This document shows positions 48,798-62,195 of a stretch of 64,000 bases of DNA, in pieces; position 1 is the stretch's first letter, and each line of letters begins with the position of its first letter. The notes beneath the pieces were generated by a model. That model did not search any database. It worked only from the letters and a program-made list of their open reading frames with translations, and had not been told where the DNA came from. Location of the stretch: positions 124,001 to 188,000 of the forward strand of contig LUCM01006041.1 of NCBI GenBank assembly GCA_008360955.1, written 5' to 3'. Source of the DNA: Fasciolopsis buskii (taxonomy: Eukaryota > Platyhelminthes > Trematoda > Plagiorchiida > Fasciolidae). Position numbers and translations under genes: made by a program.

Positions 48798-49067
48798 TTA
48801 TTCTATATTTGGAGCACAAGTCCAAACCCGAGCCGTAGGCAGAAATTTCAGACTCATGAACGATGCAGAAAACATTGACGATTGCGCAACCAATGAGTCA
48901 CAAACCTCGGTTGTTTTGAGATGACACAATGAGCCAGATGTTATGTAGAATGGAAAATCCATTTGCGCACTAAGCATCCAAAGTTCGGCGCCGTTAGCCG
49001 GAAACAAAGCGACGAGTTCCCGTCTACCGGGCAGATGTCCTACCCTTGAGCTGTTGTGTACATGGAC
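48798..49067 (-). CDS. Possible terminal exon, unrecognised product (minus strand)
   Basis: On the minus strand the acceptor attcgcatcccag ends at 49,068. From 49,067 it is open in phase 0 for 89 codons (VHVHNSSRVGHLPGRRELVA, then LFPANGAELWMLSAQMDFPF) to TAA. An AATAAA overlaps the stop (48,797-48,802). No upstream exon was identified and no family recognised. It could equally be a decayed repeat. Confidence 0.25.
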   Translation of the reverse strand, partial: VHVHNSSRVGHLPGRRELVALFPANGAELWMLSAQMDFPFYITSGSLCHLKTTEVCDSLVAQSSMFSASFMSLKFLPTARVWTCAPNIE

Positions 49068-50092
49068 CTGGGATGCGAATTACGCAAGTCAGTCGATTGG
49101 TCTCAGACACCTCTATTGCGAGTGTAACGGATAGTAGAAGATTTAATCCCATCTTTCACTAAATCCATCGTAAGTACGCACAGAACACTACTTATTATTC
49201 AATCAACTTAATTTGTCCATCCACTTTCATCCGACTGTGATTCAGTCTTGGGAAAATTCAGCCGTGATCACTGGAAACTGGACATTCGCATTTCACGGAC
49301 TTTTGGATGCACCTCCAACCGAATCGCGACACATGGTATTTGCCAACTCCTGACGCATGACTTAATGCAGAACAGCTATACGTTCTCGTGAACGGTTCGC
49401 AAATGTGCTGCACAAAATAATGTTAAAAAGAAACCGTCGTTTCCCCTTCGCAGCACCAGAAGATTGGCAGTCAAAATGGCCAAATATTCAATGAAGTTCA
49501 TGCTCAGCAGAGGCTCAATCACTACAAAAGTCAGTAGTAAAGTTTTCATGTCAAGTTTCGGACAATCCAAAGTGACATATTTTCAACCTGCATGTTGTTA
49601 GTGTAATTTGGTTACGCAGAACTAGTCTTAGGAATGTTTGCCAACAAGCCGCAGACACTTGCATGCGTATGTTATACTTTCTTAAAACAAAATTTATTTT
49701 GCAAGACAAATGGAGCAACGCGTTCCGATCTGTTTGATGGACGTCTTGTTGGTCTTGGCATTGCCACAGATTGAATGAAAATTTCACGGTGGTATATGAA
49801 TCTCATAGTGAAACGACGATTCTGCCGAATATATGCATAGTCTATTGCCTAACTGTTGTTTGTTAGTACGCAGATGGAGGCAAACGACTACAACAACAGT
49901 ATTAGTAATAATCATGATAAAAATAACAAGACGACGCGCAACACAGAACTTGAAAATCACATGCCAGTCTACCTGGTTATACCAGAAAACATTCCCGTTA
50001 TAGTTTTTGTAAAAAAAAACGATTAACATTCGCTTTCTCCCGGACCAAGGCTGAGTACTTGCGTTTTGTCAACTGTTTATTTTCCTAACCAG
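49068..50092. other. Intergenic DNA, nothing recognised
   Basis: Short minus-strand ORFs (49,376-50,029) have no recognisable product. An acceptor-like pyrimidine tract ending in ctaaccag closes the segment at 50,092. Confidence 0.4.
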
Positions 50093-50543
50093 ACCAGATA
50101 TGCCGACTTGCCTCCGCAAAACAGACATTTCCAATGTGAACGCCGTGACCAATGTGGCAACGAAACCCGCAGAGAGGAGAAAGACAGAACTGTATTGGTT
50201 GGGCCGAATTCCATCCACATGCTTCCAACGTGAATATCACATTTTTAAAGCGCACAGTGAAGAAGCGAAGGAATTAGAAATCTTACTGGAAAACATTTGG
50301 TGAAAAAAACATAGAAACAAGGTAAACCGTCCAGTATTTGTTGGATCATTTAGGTGGTTTGTGCAGACCGAATCTCCGCGGCAATATGTAATAGGATCCC
50401 ATGTCTTGGGAATCTCCACCAGATATCGGCGTGTAATATGTGAAGTTGAAATGTACCTTTGGCGTATGCCGATTGAGTGTAACGAAAAACCATCCCAAAT
50501 GAGTCCAAGGAAATGGTTGACATTCACTAAAATGGCCCCGTAG
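50093..50543 (+). CDS. Unrecognised protein, two-exon candidate
   Basis: I do not recognise the product. Exon 1 (50,093-50,299) follows a good acceptor (tttattttcctaaccag). It reads MPTCLRKTDISNVNAVTNVA, then TELYWLGRIPSTCFQREYHI and a charged helix-like stretch ending LLENI. Splicing GT at 50,300 to the tag ending at 50,353 (54-bp intron) rebuilds a Trp codon. The frame then continues WFVQTESPRQYVIGSHVLGI to TAG at 50,541-50,543. From the ATG at 50,100 this gives 129 residues, though earlier exons may exist. Overlapping minus-strand ORFs (50,237-50,527, 50,346-50,723) are shadows. The donor GTGAAA is weak, hence the modest confidence. Confidence 0.42.
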
Positions 50544-53429
50544 AAAGAAATGACAACCGGATGTCCATTGGATTGCTGAACGGATGCTTATCTGCTGCTG
50601 GATTACAAAAAAACCAAACCAAATGCCGTTGTATTGTTGGCAGTAAAACAAGAACACCGGAACAATCGGCGGGAACGTCTGATAAGACAAACAATGACGT
50701 GTTTGTTGTAGTAATGCAAGCAACCCGTTGCGAGTGGAAACGCCGGGGGGGGACGATAATCAGGTGGGGAAAGAGATACAAATCCATTCAAACTATTACA
50801 AATCAGTCACTGGGGAATAAAACACGTCCAGCTGAAGCAGTGAATTCAAAGAATCTGACGTCTTATTCAACTGTCCTGAAAATTTCAAGTTCTGATGACA
50901 AAATCTATTGTTGGTCGCCTAACTATCTGTCGACTTTACATAGAATGCATTCTTTTTTTCATCAAATAACTTAGAAAATTTAATTCAAAATATTCCTGTC
51001 TGACATCTGCTTAGTTCATCGGCAAGATGTTTTCCAATTTTATACAATAACATGCAAGATCGAATTTGATATTTCTTTCAGATTAAGAGTAACAGTTCAA
51101 AAATCGTGCTGAAAATCAGATCACACGAACTTTCCATTGCCTTCGTTTGGCGAAATGACAAGCTGTAGACATCATTTTATTCGAATTAATTTTGGTCATT
51201 AAAGAGGACACAACAGTAGGTGTCGGTAGATGACAATTTTTTGAAATAAAAATACCATTGTGCTGCGTTAACACCTAGGCTAAGGGAACATTGTGCACCT
51301 GTTTCAACCTCACCTATCCCTTAGACTAACCGGTCGGAATCTCAACGACCGTTAACAAACACATCAAGCCTTTTTGTCGGACAGCATCGCACTTTTATAT
51401 TGACTATCTGGTAAACGGCATCACCTGTGGAGAGGCCCATGCACATACTAATCGTGGTAATTCGTTAAGTACTTTCCGAGGCATCTATCAGGTCAATTAT
51501 GTTAGCTGATACATTCGCGAATGCTTAGATTGCTGTCTTTGCATCGTGAAATTATTCCAAGTAGAACGAAAATCGTCACGGATACTAGGATATTTGATAC
51601 AACTTTAATGAATAAATCTAAAAATTTAGCTAGCAACGTTCATTACACATTGGTCTGTTACCAGTGAGATTTTCTCTGCGAACAGTATTCGATTGTGTTT
51701 CAGATGGTCCTATTTAAATAAACCGCCTATTCCAACGTTTGTGGTGCAAACTGCAGCAGTTCTCTAATGACCAAAATGATCAAGACAGTGCGACACGATC
51801 CGGGTGGTCAATCTGGGTGTTATTTTTTGTGAATTACAAAATCACATGTGCAACATATGCATGAAAATTTCACCGTTTCAGGACACTGTAATCAAAACAT
51901 TTTTTGTGCTTCGCTTCCTTTGATGAAAAGAAAAAACACTAGGTTTTAAGACTAGATTTGGACTTATGAAAAATGTAGCAAAAGCAATGAGTTCATGTTC
52001 CTGATTCAATTTGTAATCAAAATTCCCCAGGAGTGTTTGTCTGCCTAGTTGGCAGAATAATTAAGCCGGAGTCGTTTTCTTCCCGCACCGACCGCTAATG
52101 TAACGAAGCATGAACAACCCACATGGACCGTGTTTTGGGATTAGGCAAACCTATTAAACGATTCAATGCGTCCAAGCCGTCCTCACATTTCCGCTCGGCT
52201 GTTCCCAACTCTCTTCAAAGGACCCACATTTACCAGCTCTGACTGGATGTCTCGGATGTAAACATGAGCGGACCAAAGTCGGTTTCTTGACTCTGAGAAA
52301 TAAAATTTCCGTCTGACATTTTCGCTTAGCCGATTGTTTTTACGTTTTGCTTAGTTAAGCTCTCGTGAGTGAGGTGATGAAATGGCAAAGCCGATGAGTA
52401 GGGTAGCAAAAAAAGCAACATTCTGCATGCATAAGATTATTGATTTGTGACCCGGTGGGAACGTCCGTTTTCTCGCTGTGAACTGAAGTGAAATGTGCAA
52501 CAGCCAAAATATCGTAATGGTTTGAGTGGTAATGGTTCTTAGTTGCAAGTGAAGCACGTCTGTCAAGTTTGTACTCCGAAAAATATCAATATTCTATTGA
52601 AAGTTTCTTCTCCATTAACAAACAAATGACTTTCCAGATTTCTATCCACATTTCCGGAACAAATTATTTTGACTAAGCTCATGCTGATTTGTCGTCAAAA
52701 TTGGCTACCACAAAATAAATCAGCCTTAGCCTTTCTGAGCTGCTGCATATTTATTCTGTCTAGTATTGTCTTCACTTAATTTAATTATCTTCCTATCGCA
52801 AAGTATTCTTCAGATTTGACGGAATCGGGTAGTAATTGGGTGATTTTTTTCGTGAACTCCCAAAAACGACGTTCTACCTAACCATCTCTCACTCCACTAC
52901 GTCTTGAACAAAACCCGCCCGTTCTTAGGATGCATGAGAGGGATTTTCCATTAGGACGCCTCAAAGTGACCATCATACTAAAGCTGAAAACGAGCCCAAA
53001 TGATCACTTTTTTGGTTTTCATATCCTCAGTGTTACATGCAAATTTATCCCAAACTTCATACAAAATAGCCTTTTCTTCCACAAACCGAAAAAGGGAATT
53101 AGGGGAAGTGAAATCGAAGAAGGGTATATTTTAGCAATAAACCACGAATTCAAGATACCTCTTCTACATGCTGTTTACAGAGAGGACCAGTAGTTGATTC
53201 CAATAATGGTTCTGCACTGTTTACTTATCGATAGCAAGAACAAATCAATTTACTCAACGTGGGCTATATTCGAGTTTTCTCATCAAATTATACATAGACT
53301 ACGGTTGTTGCTCTTAAACAGATATAGACATTACGCCCAGTTGCAGTTGCTTCTGCCGGCTGTAGGAAGCAGCCGAAATTTTCACAATTTATCACTCAGA
53401 ACGCTTGTCTAGATAAACACTTCTATCTA

Positions 53430-53452
53430 TATATAGAAATATATATACATAA
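53430..53452. repeat. AT-rich simple repeat
   Basis: CTATATATAGAAATATATATAC, short and nearly palindromic. Confidence 0.6.
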
Positions 53453-55046
53453 TATTTACACCGCACTGTAATTTTGTCAGTCCTACGATAGAACGCAATT
53501 CTTTTTCAGGTCAGAAACTGAATGAATCATCCCAAAAATTCGAAACTTCGAAAATAAGTGCAAACAGGCAATTGAAATTTGTCAGTCGAACAGTTAAATA
53601 ACAATCAGGTTCATGTCAATCCGATTGAGGAGGAAAAACGACCTTCTAATTGAACATACGCTTACGCTTTTCATACGTGTATTTTCGGTCAGGTGGCACG
53701 ATGGAATTGTGTCCGACTCATTTAAATTCACCCAAGGGTTAGTTGAAACAAAGATGCAATACGCAGGTGGTTGTACATGAACGCATAACATTTGGCATTT
53801 TTCAGGCTACAAGGTACCCAAATTAATTGTGACTGACATTTAGATCTCCCTATTCACTATATTCCCAAAGAAACTAAAAACCAAAACAAATGCATTGTAA
53901 ATGAAGGAAAATTTAGAATCTAAATACAAGAAAATGAACAATAAGAGCTCGAGTATGAATGTGCAAACTGTTCCATTTTATTGACTGGCTCATAAAACAA
54001 AAAGTTGTATATATTTTGGGTGGTTTTATTTACTTTACAATAAAATCTTGGGACGCATTTTGCGATAAGCAGGTCGATTTCTAACGATTAACTAAGCAAC
54101 TAAGCTGTTCGACTATAAAATCGAACCTAAGGGGAGGGTTAGATCTGAAATGTTTGTTCCTCTATTGACTGGAATTTGTAATCCCTAACCAGAAACATAA
54201 AATCCGGTTCGTATACCAGGTGCACACTACTTTCTGACTTGTCAGTGGCTAGATTGGATGGATAACAAAAGTGTCGTTTCGTATCACCGCACTTAAGGTT
54301 ACCGCATAAATCATCATTAGTGCAGAGAGTGTGTTTCTCAGAGGGAGTTTACCACGGTTTTGCGTGACTGTTTGAGTTTAAGTACCCCAAGGAAAATGAT
54401 GCTAATGATGCCGAGACATCCGAATTGAACTCCGGTATACTCATTGACTACTTTTAGCCCGAGGACTGATTTGGCGAAAAGTTTCTAATCGGTCATACTC
54501 AGGGATGCGGTATACATTTTCTACCGTTTTCGCAATCAACAAAAGCATAATGGTAGCATCAACCACAGTAGTGGCGCGACCAAAGACAATTTTCAGTCCT
54601 GCAGAACTACCATGCGAAGCACTTGTGCTCCAGAATAAGATGGTATTTGGTGTAGTTTATCGCAGTGGTTTTGCAGCACTGGACGCTCGTTTTTGCATTT
54701 CATACTTCGACTTCATAGAGAATATACCTGGTATACGAATAAATCAGTACTGCAAATGAATTCTCGGGAATACTTTGCACACTTTGCGCGCTTCGCGCTC
54801 CCGAGAGATTCCGGCTCAAGTTAAGTGTTCTCCGTTTCACTTGATGCTCGAACATTCACGCGTTTTGCTTCGAATATTCACTTTTATTGGTCGTTTATTG
54901 ACGACTGCGTGCTTTCCAGTTAGCACGTTTTTATTTACACAAATATCGTAGGGACTTCTTTCAGCATGATCCAAGAATGCGGCATCCTATCCAGTCATTA
55001 GGGACAAAACCAGCAACAGGTAGCCTGTTGAGCAAAGTCACCATCT

Positions 55047-55120
55047 CCCAACGGCAGTGGTCACACAGATAAGGTCGTGGTATCTGACAGTGAAAATCGC
55101 AGGTTCAGAGCCTACAACGC
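55047..55120 (+). repeat. tRNA-derived SINE head candidate
   Basis: An A-box-like CGGCAGTGGTCA (55,052-55,063) is followed by a B-box-like GGTTCAGAGCC (55,102-55,112) with tRNA spacing. Downstream, GGCGGCCCCCTGCTGGCTGC and an A-rich end (AAAAGGAAATAAAAGC) would fit a SINE body and tail. Confidence 0.45.
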
Positions 55121-58100
55121 TTGGCGGCCCCCTGCTGGCTGCGGCCTCATTCCTTTAGGTGATGCGTTAAAAAGGAAATAAAAGCTAAAGAATAATACAT
55201 TAATTGAATTTTTTGACTCATCTCCATTGGCTAATAATGGAGACACCGTCAATGCGGGAACATGGTTGTGCCCCTGTTTCATTTACTTCCGAAAATAATG
55301 AAAGATTGACCAACCTGTCCGGAATAAGGTGAATGTTACACAGTCCGGGGCCCGATCAATCAGAACTGCAAGACTAAGTTCGGAATCGCCGTTCTTTGCC
55401 TCGGTTTCGGGGCGCGATTTTCGAATTCGTGTCAAGTTAAAACTGTTAACCTGTCGACTCGATGCTTCGCGCTTACGCGATTCGATTAATTCATTTGATC
55501 CCGTTACTTGTCTGTCCGAGATGTTCTGAGGTTCCGAACGAGATACTGAATGCTTAGAAATCAAAGCACACCGTATGGGGCTTTGCTTGACAAAAGCTCA
55601 TGCTAGGATTCATCGGCTCAAGCAGACTGAATTCAATTAACCCAGGAGTTTTGACTTAAAGCCCGGTCTTGTTTACGATTTGATCGTGAGAAACGAATGA
55701 GAAGAGCACAAACTGACTGGAACTGAGAATGAAGCCGACCAAAATGCCTGGCTTAGCGGCCGAGAAGTTTTGATCTAGTAACATCCATGACTTGATTTTC
55801 TTATTTACCCGATAGAAATTACATAACATTTCGGAAGTGTGATGTTCGATGCTCATGCTTAATGGAACGCTTTTCGTCCGCTACTGCGGCTTACGATGGC
55901 TCACCATAAAACTAGATGAGTATCCGATCCCCAAAACCGGAGAACGGAATCGAAAGAAGACGAACCCTGTGGTATGTTATATGAAAGCTTGTAATCATCT
56001 GCAATAAATTGTTGTCTACGCAAGCAACGACGAGCCAATCTTTCGGTTACGTCGGTTCACTATGACTTTAACCGACAAAGCTGGGTATGATAATTGAATA
56101 TTTCCACAAAAAGAATAAAATCCGAGAACAAAAATTGTGAATCTCTGTTGTTTCCAAAATTACAGGCGAGGGAAGAATTAAATTTCTCCACTCCGTTTTC
56201 CACAACCGGTTTGTCACAGAAGCACCAAGTTCACTACAAATAAAAAACGTGAATAGTTCTTCAACATGTTTGTGTCAAAATATGTCCGCAAATGCACAGG
56301 TAACAAACTGAAACTATATACGTGCTTGCATCAGTGGGTTACATGTTACTTTTTTTCGGTCCATAACTGTTGTACACTAGGTTTGTACTTTCTAATTCGT
56401 GTTTTGCAAAGGGTGCTACCCACACTTTGCTTACACTTTGTTGTGTAAACTTCCGTAAACTTGTCCAGGAAAAGCATTAGGGAAACAATTTTATTTATCA
56501 CATTACAATTGATAGTTCAAATATTGATTTTGAAAGTGAGTATTTTCTACCGTTCCCAAAGGCGTTGATGGTTCATAAATCACGCTGAATCATATTTTAA
56601 TTATACCTCAACTTTCCTCGTATTTGACTTGACTGAACGATCCGGTGCTCCAATCAGAAGCAACTGTTTTATAGACAAAATGATTGCCACTCATCCCGAA
56701 TAATTCTCGCTCACGGTACGTACGCCAATCATAATCAGCACCCGCTATCTGCTGGTTTTGTAGCTCATTATTCATTCGCTAATTCCAACAGCTGGTCAAA
56801 TCAAATCAACATACCAGTGCATAATTTTTCACCGGAAAACGTTCCCATTTTATAGCGAACAGTTTTCACTATATGTCCAAGGATTTTGAATCGGGAATAG
56901 ACGATGGTTTCGGTTTGATTAGCTAGCACATTCCATCACTAAAAAGCTCCGTAACGGTCGTGATTCATTCCCATAAGTGAGGTTCGTAAGGAGGCTGAAA
57001 GTAGACTTTTTGTAATTGATGAGATTCACCGAAAATTCAAATGGGAATCCTCGTTCGTAACGACGGAAATCAAGGGTATCGATTCGTCATTCCCTTTCCG
57101 ACTTTTGTTTCAATACAGTAGCAGACTACTCTGGTTAGAAATCAGTCTTTTGTGTCGGGAGTAAACAAAATCAATGGGATGAGCTGCGAACGCAGAACTG
57201 GCTGACTGGACATTTGAATATCCACGTGTTGACTCTTAGATTCGAGGATCCTGAATAAAATTGCTTACACAAAAACCACTTCTCATTGATTAGGGGTTGA
57301 GTCTTTAGTTTGACCAAAGTAGTCGCAGTTGTAGGTGCTGACTGCCTTCCATTATCATCTCTAAAGCACGGCATTGTTTTCTCGACTCACATATTTCCTT
57401 CTCTTTTTAATTCCTCTGTAATTATTTGTTCTGTGCCCAATTTGTAGAGATCTGTCACCATATTTCGGACCACTAAATGTGGTGGGCCCACGCTCAATCT
57501 AAACTTATTCGTCTCGTTACTCTAACAACCTGTAGTCCAAGACCGTCGGTTTTTCAATAGCCTCTTTCTGTTTGTCTACAAACCAGAACGAATAAACCTC
57601 GAATGCTGACACTTTATCAGCGATGTCACATCCCTTTCGCAAAACCTTTGAAATCCGGTTTCTAGAATTTATTACTTGCATTCAAATCTCTCTGTTCCTT
57701 AGTCTTACCGTCCAGAAAAAGCAAAAGTTTGATTGTTTTTAGCTCCTCTAGCAACAATTATCTGACTACTTCACCCAAAAGATATTGGAGCATAAGAGCG
57801 GGCAAAAAATATCTACATGGTTGATTAACAAGTCAGAAGTTCTGGACGGGCCAAGTGTTTCACTTTATTTGTTGTTGATGTGCATCAACCAACTACTAAC
57901 TAGTTTCACTGGTCTGTATTCGAACTGCGCGGGTGTTAGTGCACTCTTTCAAACCACATCTCGATCTGAGGGTTTGCTCAATTTGCCCATCAACGCCCAC
58001 CAAACTTACGGTGTTTTTGTTATTTGTAGTTTTAATTCTAAATTGTTGTATTACGTTGAGTATGCAAGACTGTCCAATCATATAATTGTTCTTTCATTAA

Positions 58101-58535
58101 CACTGAACCGCTTACTAGGATGGATTTTCACAAACACCTGGGGATCACTAGTGATGAAAATTTAAGGTGATCATATTACATTTGTAAATGAATAGAATAT
58201 TAGAGGGCAAGTTTTACACAGGAAAAACACGGTAACGCTGCACAGTTAAAAAACATGATTTCTGCTTCACCGGCATTCCGTTACCATTCTGCTGTTTTTG
58301 CTCGCTTATTGATGAATTAGTTCGGAATCGTCCATCTGTGTCTGTCCATGATCACTGGTTAATCGACTGAAAATGCAGTTGCCCAAAAACAGTGACGCTT
58401 TGATCAATAGTAATCAAGCTCCGACGTAAAGCACTACCGTATATTCCATTGGCTCAAATTCCAGACTATGGAACCAAAGGCAGCGAAGAGATCCCGGCAA
58501 TCGGGAATCACTTGTGTTCTTCTATGAAGTATTAG

Positions 58536-58555
58536 TATATATATATATATATATA
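58536..58555. repeat. (TA)n microsatellite
   Basis: About ten tandem TA units. Confidence 0.9.
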
Positions 58556-60107
58556 AACATGGATATCTACGAATTCCTTGTAAATGTACTCTTACTCGAT
58601 CCCTAAATGTATTAGAAATGACCCTGCCAAAAATGTCATTGTCAAAATGTTTTTGGGATAACGGACGTTGTGAAATGCTCGCTTATCACTATCATTAATC
58701 CCCACTACTCTAACTTGTTGTTTGTAGTGGCGGGTGACGATGATGCTGAGTCAAACGATCTGTAATTAGATATAACCACCATCATCAAACTGTGTTACGT
58801 CAATATTGGCGTGCAAATACTAATGTAAAACTTTTTGGATCCCCGTACGTTCTACCATTTCTACCCAACACTTCTGCTTCAATAAGTGTAGAAATTCGTT
58901 TGTTTCCTAATTAGGGTAACTTCCAGTCAAATGGGAATTCGCCTTGGATGATTTTCACAGAAATTTCTCATAACCAAAAACACAAGTTCCTTAACGAGTT
59001 CTTGCTCTCCGTATTACAATGAAGTAATGAAGGTTACCATCCTTGTTTGAATTACGGACAGGTGTGCATATTAATGTCCACACAAAAAAGTACAGACACA
59101 AAATTAAAGAAAACACTAAAACCGGGCGATTTGTTTCAAAAGATCAGGTAGAGCATTAAAAATATTTGTACCTAGTGGAGTGGAAATAGCCGCCAAGGTG
59201 TTGTTTACTCTGTGCAATTTGTTGCCTTGGAGATAACTACTGCCGTAATTAAAAGAAATCTTGGCAAAGCAAGTTAAACCTACAAAAATGTTAGCATCCA
59301 CGTTATTCTCATAAAACATAATAAACAAGATCCTTTGACGCATCTTCCCTATCCGGTAAATCAAGTAAGTCCTTAAAACTTCAAGCGAATGTTTGAGAAG
59401 GGAACCATCGTATGATAAAATGAAACAGATGAAAAAGCCGACGTGACAGATACGTTCCGTGACTGTGCTGGGAGTTCGGGAATATTTGATAGTTATTTTT
59501 AGTCAATCTCTTAAAACTGTAGCTCCCAAAAAAGAAAGTTATTCACCTGACAGACTCACTGCTTCAATCGCACTGGTTTCGGAAGTACTATTGGACAGAC
59601 AAAGCCACCGCTTCATGTCGAAAAGATTGTTGTCGTGTACTCAGAATGATAGTAAAAACAGAGAAATGCAACATTTTGATGAAAACTATTCTGTCAAGCA
59701 TATTGGAGTGAAAATTCAACTCCCGTATATCAGCCAGAAAACAAATAGGCCGTTCACACCTTTATTATGATCCTAAAGGTAGCTCATACAGCCCTTCTCG
59801 GTTAGGCACACAGTTTTGTTTTCGAACAAACCTCGTGAAGGTTTCCATTTTGTCTAGTTTGACATTATCTATTCAGTCTGAGTGCATGCTATGTTTTGGT
59901 TATCCTTTTGGCTAATACAGCTTAATTTGTCTATAAGAAGAGGCGAAATGCGGCTCAGTTGAGGAAGTCATACTGACACCCGAAAGTCTAACCAGGTTGC
60001 GCATGTTTTTCCATAAAGCTGCTTTCGTTTGTTTTTGGAAGCAATGAACATAGTGCAACGGTCTGGTGGTACTTTATCATCTTGATTCTGATTATGAAAG
60101 TGTCGCA

Positions 60108-60224
60108 CGCTAGTGGTCACATTCAGTGGGCTTCGGTTCGTGAGTTTTCCTTGAATTTTATTCTCATCTCAGATCAGGAACCTTGAAAACCCTTTCGGCA
60201 AACCTTTGACCCCCTGCATGTTAC
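60108..60224 (+). repeat. Dispersed repeat family, copy 4
   Basis: AGTGGGCTTCGGTTCGTGAG, then GATCAGGAACCTTGAAAACC and a terminal CATGTTAC. The ends align with copy 3 (40,578-40,697). Confidence 0.6.
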
Positions 60225-60989
60225 AATAATCAATCTGGTTCTTTCTAGTTAACTGCTACAATCCAGTTCACATTAAGAAGTCGACCAACCCCTACTTTCA
60301 CTGCACTAGTATTCTGTTTTACATTACAGCCAAGCATTTTTTTCATTTTAAAGGGCCTTACAATGCTTCCTTGTGTTAACAAAGTCGCCGATGTACGTAT
60401 AAATAATCCATAAGCTCAGAAGACGCAGATGCACGTCTGTCTGAAAACACTTTTGTTTGATGTTCATTAGCTCAATCACAAGTGGCTGTTTGTTCATTAA
60501 AGCGTTCGTTTTAAGAGCCGGCGGGGTAGCAGAATAAGCTGTGTAGTCCTCAATCGATTTGGATGATTAGAGTCTGTGGAAAGGGAATGGTTAATCTTTA
60601 CATAGTGCATCAGTCCAATAAGGCAAGTATCTTCCCGACCCACAAACGAGTATTCGAGGGCAGATTGTTGAGTAGTAGGGCTGTAATCCACCATTTATTC
60701 TCAATGATTGCAAGTGATGTTTAACATTATGCATTGGCGTGATATAGAATAACTGAGAACAAGCTGATTCGTTACACTGAGTTCATTTCGCCAAGCATGA
60801 ATCAGAAAAATTAGCTGATCCTAATTCATCTTGTCTGCGAAACAGAAATGCTTAATCCCCTAGTAGCGGAAATCGAATCAATGCCATTAGAAAGGATAAG
60901 ATGAGTAAACATACACATATACGACAGAAACGGATAAATAAGAGTTATTACTGTCTTATCCAGAAGACATTTTAAACAATTGTTTTTAG
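60225..60989. other. Intergenic or intron DNA before the 61-kb exon
   Basis: Only a short minus-strand ORF (60,497-60,694), not recognised. The segment ends in a strong acceptor-like sequence (aattgtttttag). Confidence 0.4.
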
Positions 60990-61172
60990 ATGTTCAATGA
61001 CGCAAGCGGAAGCTCACGAAATGAGCACTTTGGTGAACTTCGAAACAGGAACTATTGGCGTGATTCACATGCGGATAAACAACCAGATAAGTTTTCCAAT
61101 TGGTACCAGGCTTCGCCGCAGAAATTTTGCCAGTTGATTGCGCTTAAGAAAAGCTTGCAGTCAACAAAATAA
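60990..61172 (+). CDS. Possible terminal exon, unrecognised hydrophilic product
   Basis: A strong acceptor (taaacaattgtttttag, ending 60,989) is followed by 60 open codons (MFNDASGSSRNEHFGELRNR, then SNWYQASPQKFCQLIALKKS) and TAA at 61,170. AATAAA occurs at 61,377-61,382, a plausible poly(A) signal. The sequence is hydrophilic, rich in Ser, Asn, Gln and Lys. No family was recognised and no upstream exon found. The ATG directly at the exon start may be chance. Confidence 0.33.
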   Translation: MFNDASGSSRNEHFGELRNRNYWRDSHADKQPDKFSNWYQASPQKFCQLIALKKSLQSTK

Positions 61173-62195
61173 TGGTGTTCCTCAACATGCTGACTATTTT
61201 TAGTCCTTTGTGTGTGGTTGTGCGTGTGCTTCAATCCTTCATTATTTCGAAGGAAACATTTGAGACGGTGATTAGGGTGCAGTCTAGGTCCGTCCAATGC
61301 ATTTCAGCAGTATAGAAAATTAGCACCGTAGACGTTCTCATCCGAATATTTAAAGGGATTTGTGCATGAGACCATAAATAAATCGATCTGATCAGTTGTA
61401 TTTGTAGGCATCAAGATATGCCGCACACGGATCTGTTTCCTCAGATGACCCTAACGTCATGTGACTTGTCGGCCGTTCCTGCTGTCCCAGATCTTTCGTG
61501 AGGCTGTAGTTAACATGATAAATTAGATGCAAAGTAACGGTAATGTTTCGAGTGGCAAGCAGACCTAGTCTTTGTCTAAGGAATACCTGCTAACCGTAGA
61601 AACGCGATTTTGTTGCGTTCGTGTAATCCACAAACTAAACGATATCCCCATAAGTGTGTAATTTTGTGGTAATTCACAGATCTTTCGGATAATTCCCAAC
61701 ATCCTCGGGGTCTCTGCAGCATAAATTTGATATTCAGTCAAAGGGGTTTAAACCTTGACAGTGCAAAGCTCCTTGCAATGAAGCAATGACGAATAGAATG
61801 CTGAATTCATTACCCATCAGACTTTTAGATAAAATTTGCCACCTTCGCGCTTCGAAAGTTTGGCAGAGAAATACTCAAGCCAGCACAATGAGGACGTGGT
61901 AGCAGTTGGGGAAGGTTTAACGACTGTCTTCCTCTCTCGTCGGTTTATTATTTGGACTGGATTTTTGGGATTAGTTATACCAAAATTTAAAAAAGTATTA
62001 GTAAAGCTGACTGTTCATTTGAAACGAACGAGATCTAGCCTATAGACTCTTAATTCAGAAAAATTCATGAGCGATACCTTCCTTAAATGCTCAGAGAAGA
62101 AAATCAAGTGATGGAAGTTGCTCTATTTTCTACCGTCTGGGAAGAAGTATCTTCCAGTAGGTTGGCAATTTCCCTTATAATAAACTATTGAAAAT
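61173..62195. other. Possible 3' UTR and intergenic DNA
   Basis: Contains the AATAAA at 61,377-61,382. The open stretch 61,836-62,045 (+) begins PPSRFESLAEKYSSQHNEDV and looks protein-like, but an in-frame stop lies just before it and the nearest acceptor would include that stop, so it is not called. Confidence 0.35.

Larger units (their letters stand above)
50544..60107. other. Gene-poor intergenic DNA
   Basis: Open stretches at 50,561-50,974 (+), 55,283-55,564 (-), 57,785-58,165 (+) and 59,503-59,770 (+) were examined. None has a recognised domain; the last follows a fair acceptor (tatttttag). A tRNA-like unit lies at 55,047-55,120 and AT microsatellites at 53,430-53,452 and 58,536-58,555. 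Confidence 0.4.

Noticed and set aside
57785..58165. 126-codon plus-strand ORF with hydrophobic runs
   Set aside because: The hydrophobic runs are not spaced like a membrane protein family I know, and the minus strand is also open; no splice support.
61836..62045. Protein-like plus-strand ORF
   Set aside because: An in-frame TAA at 61,830-61,832 lies right before it and the nearest acceptor would include that stop.
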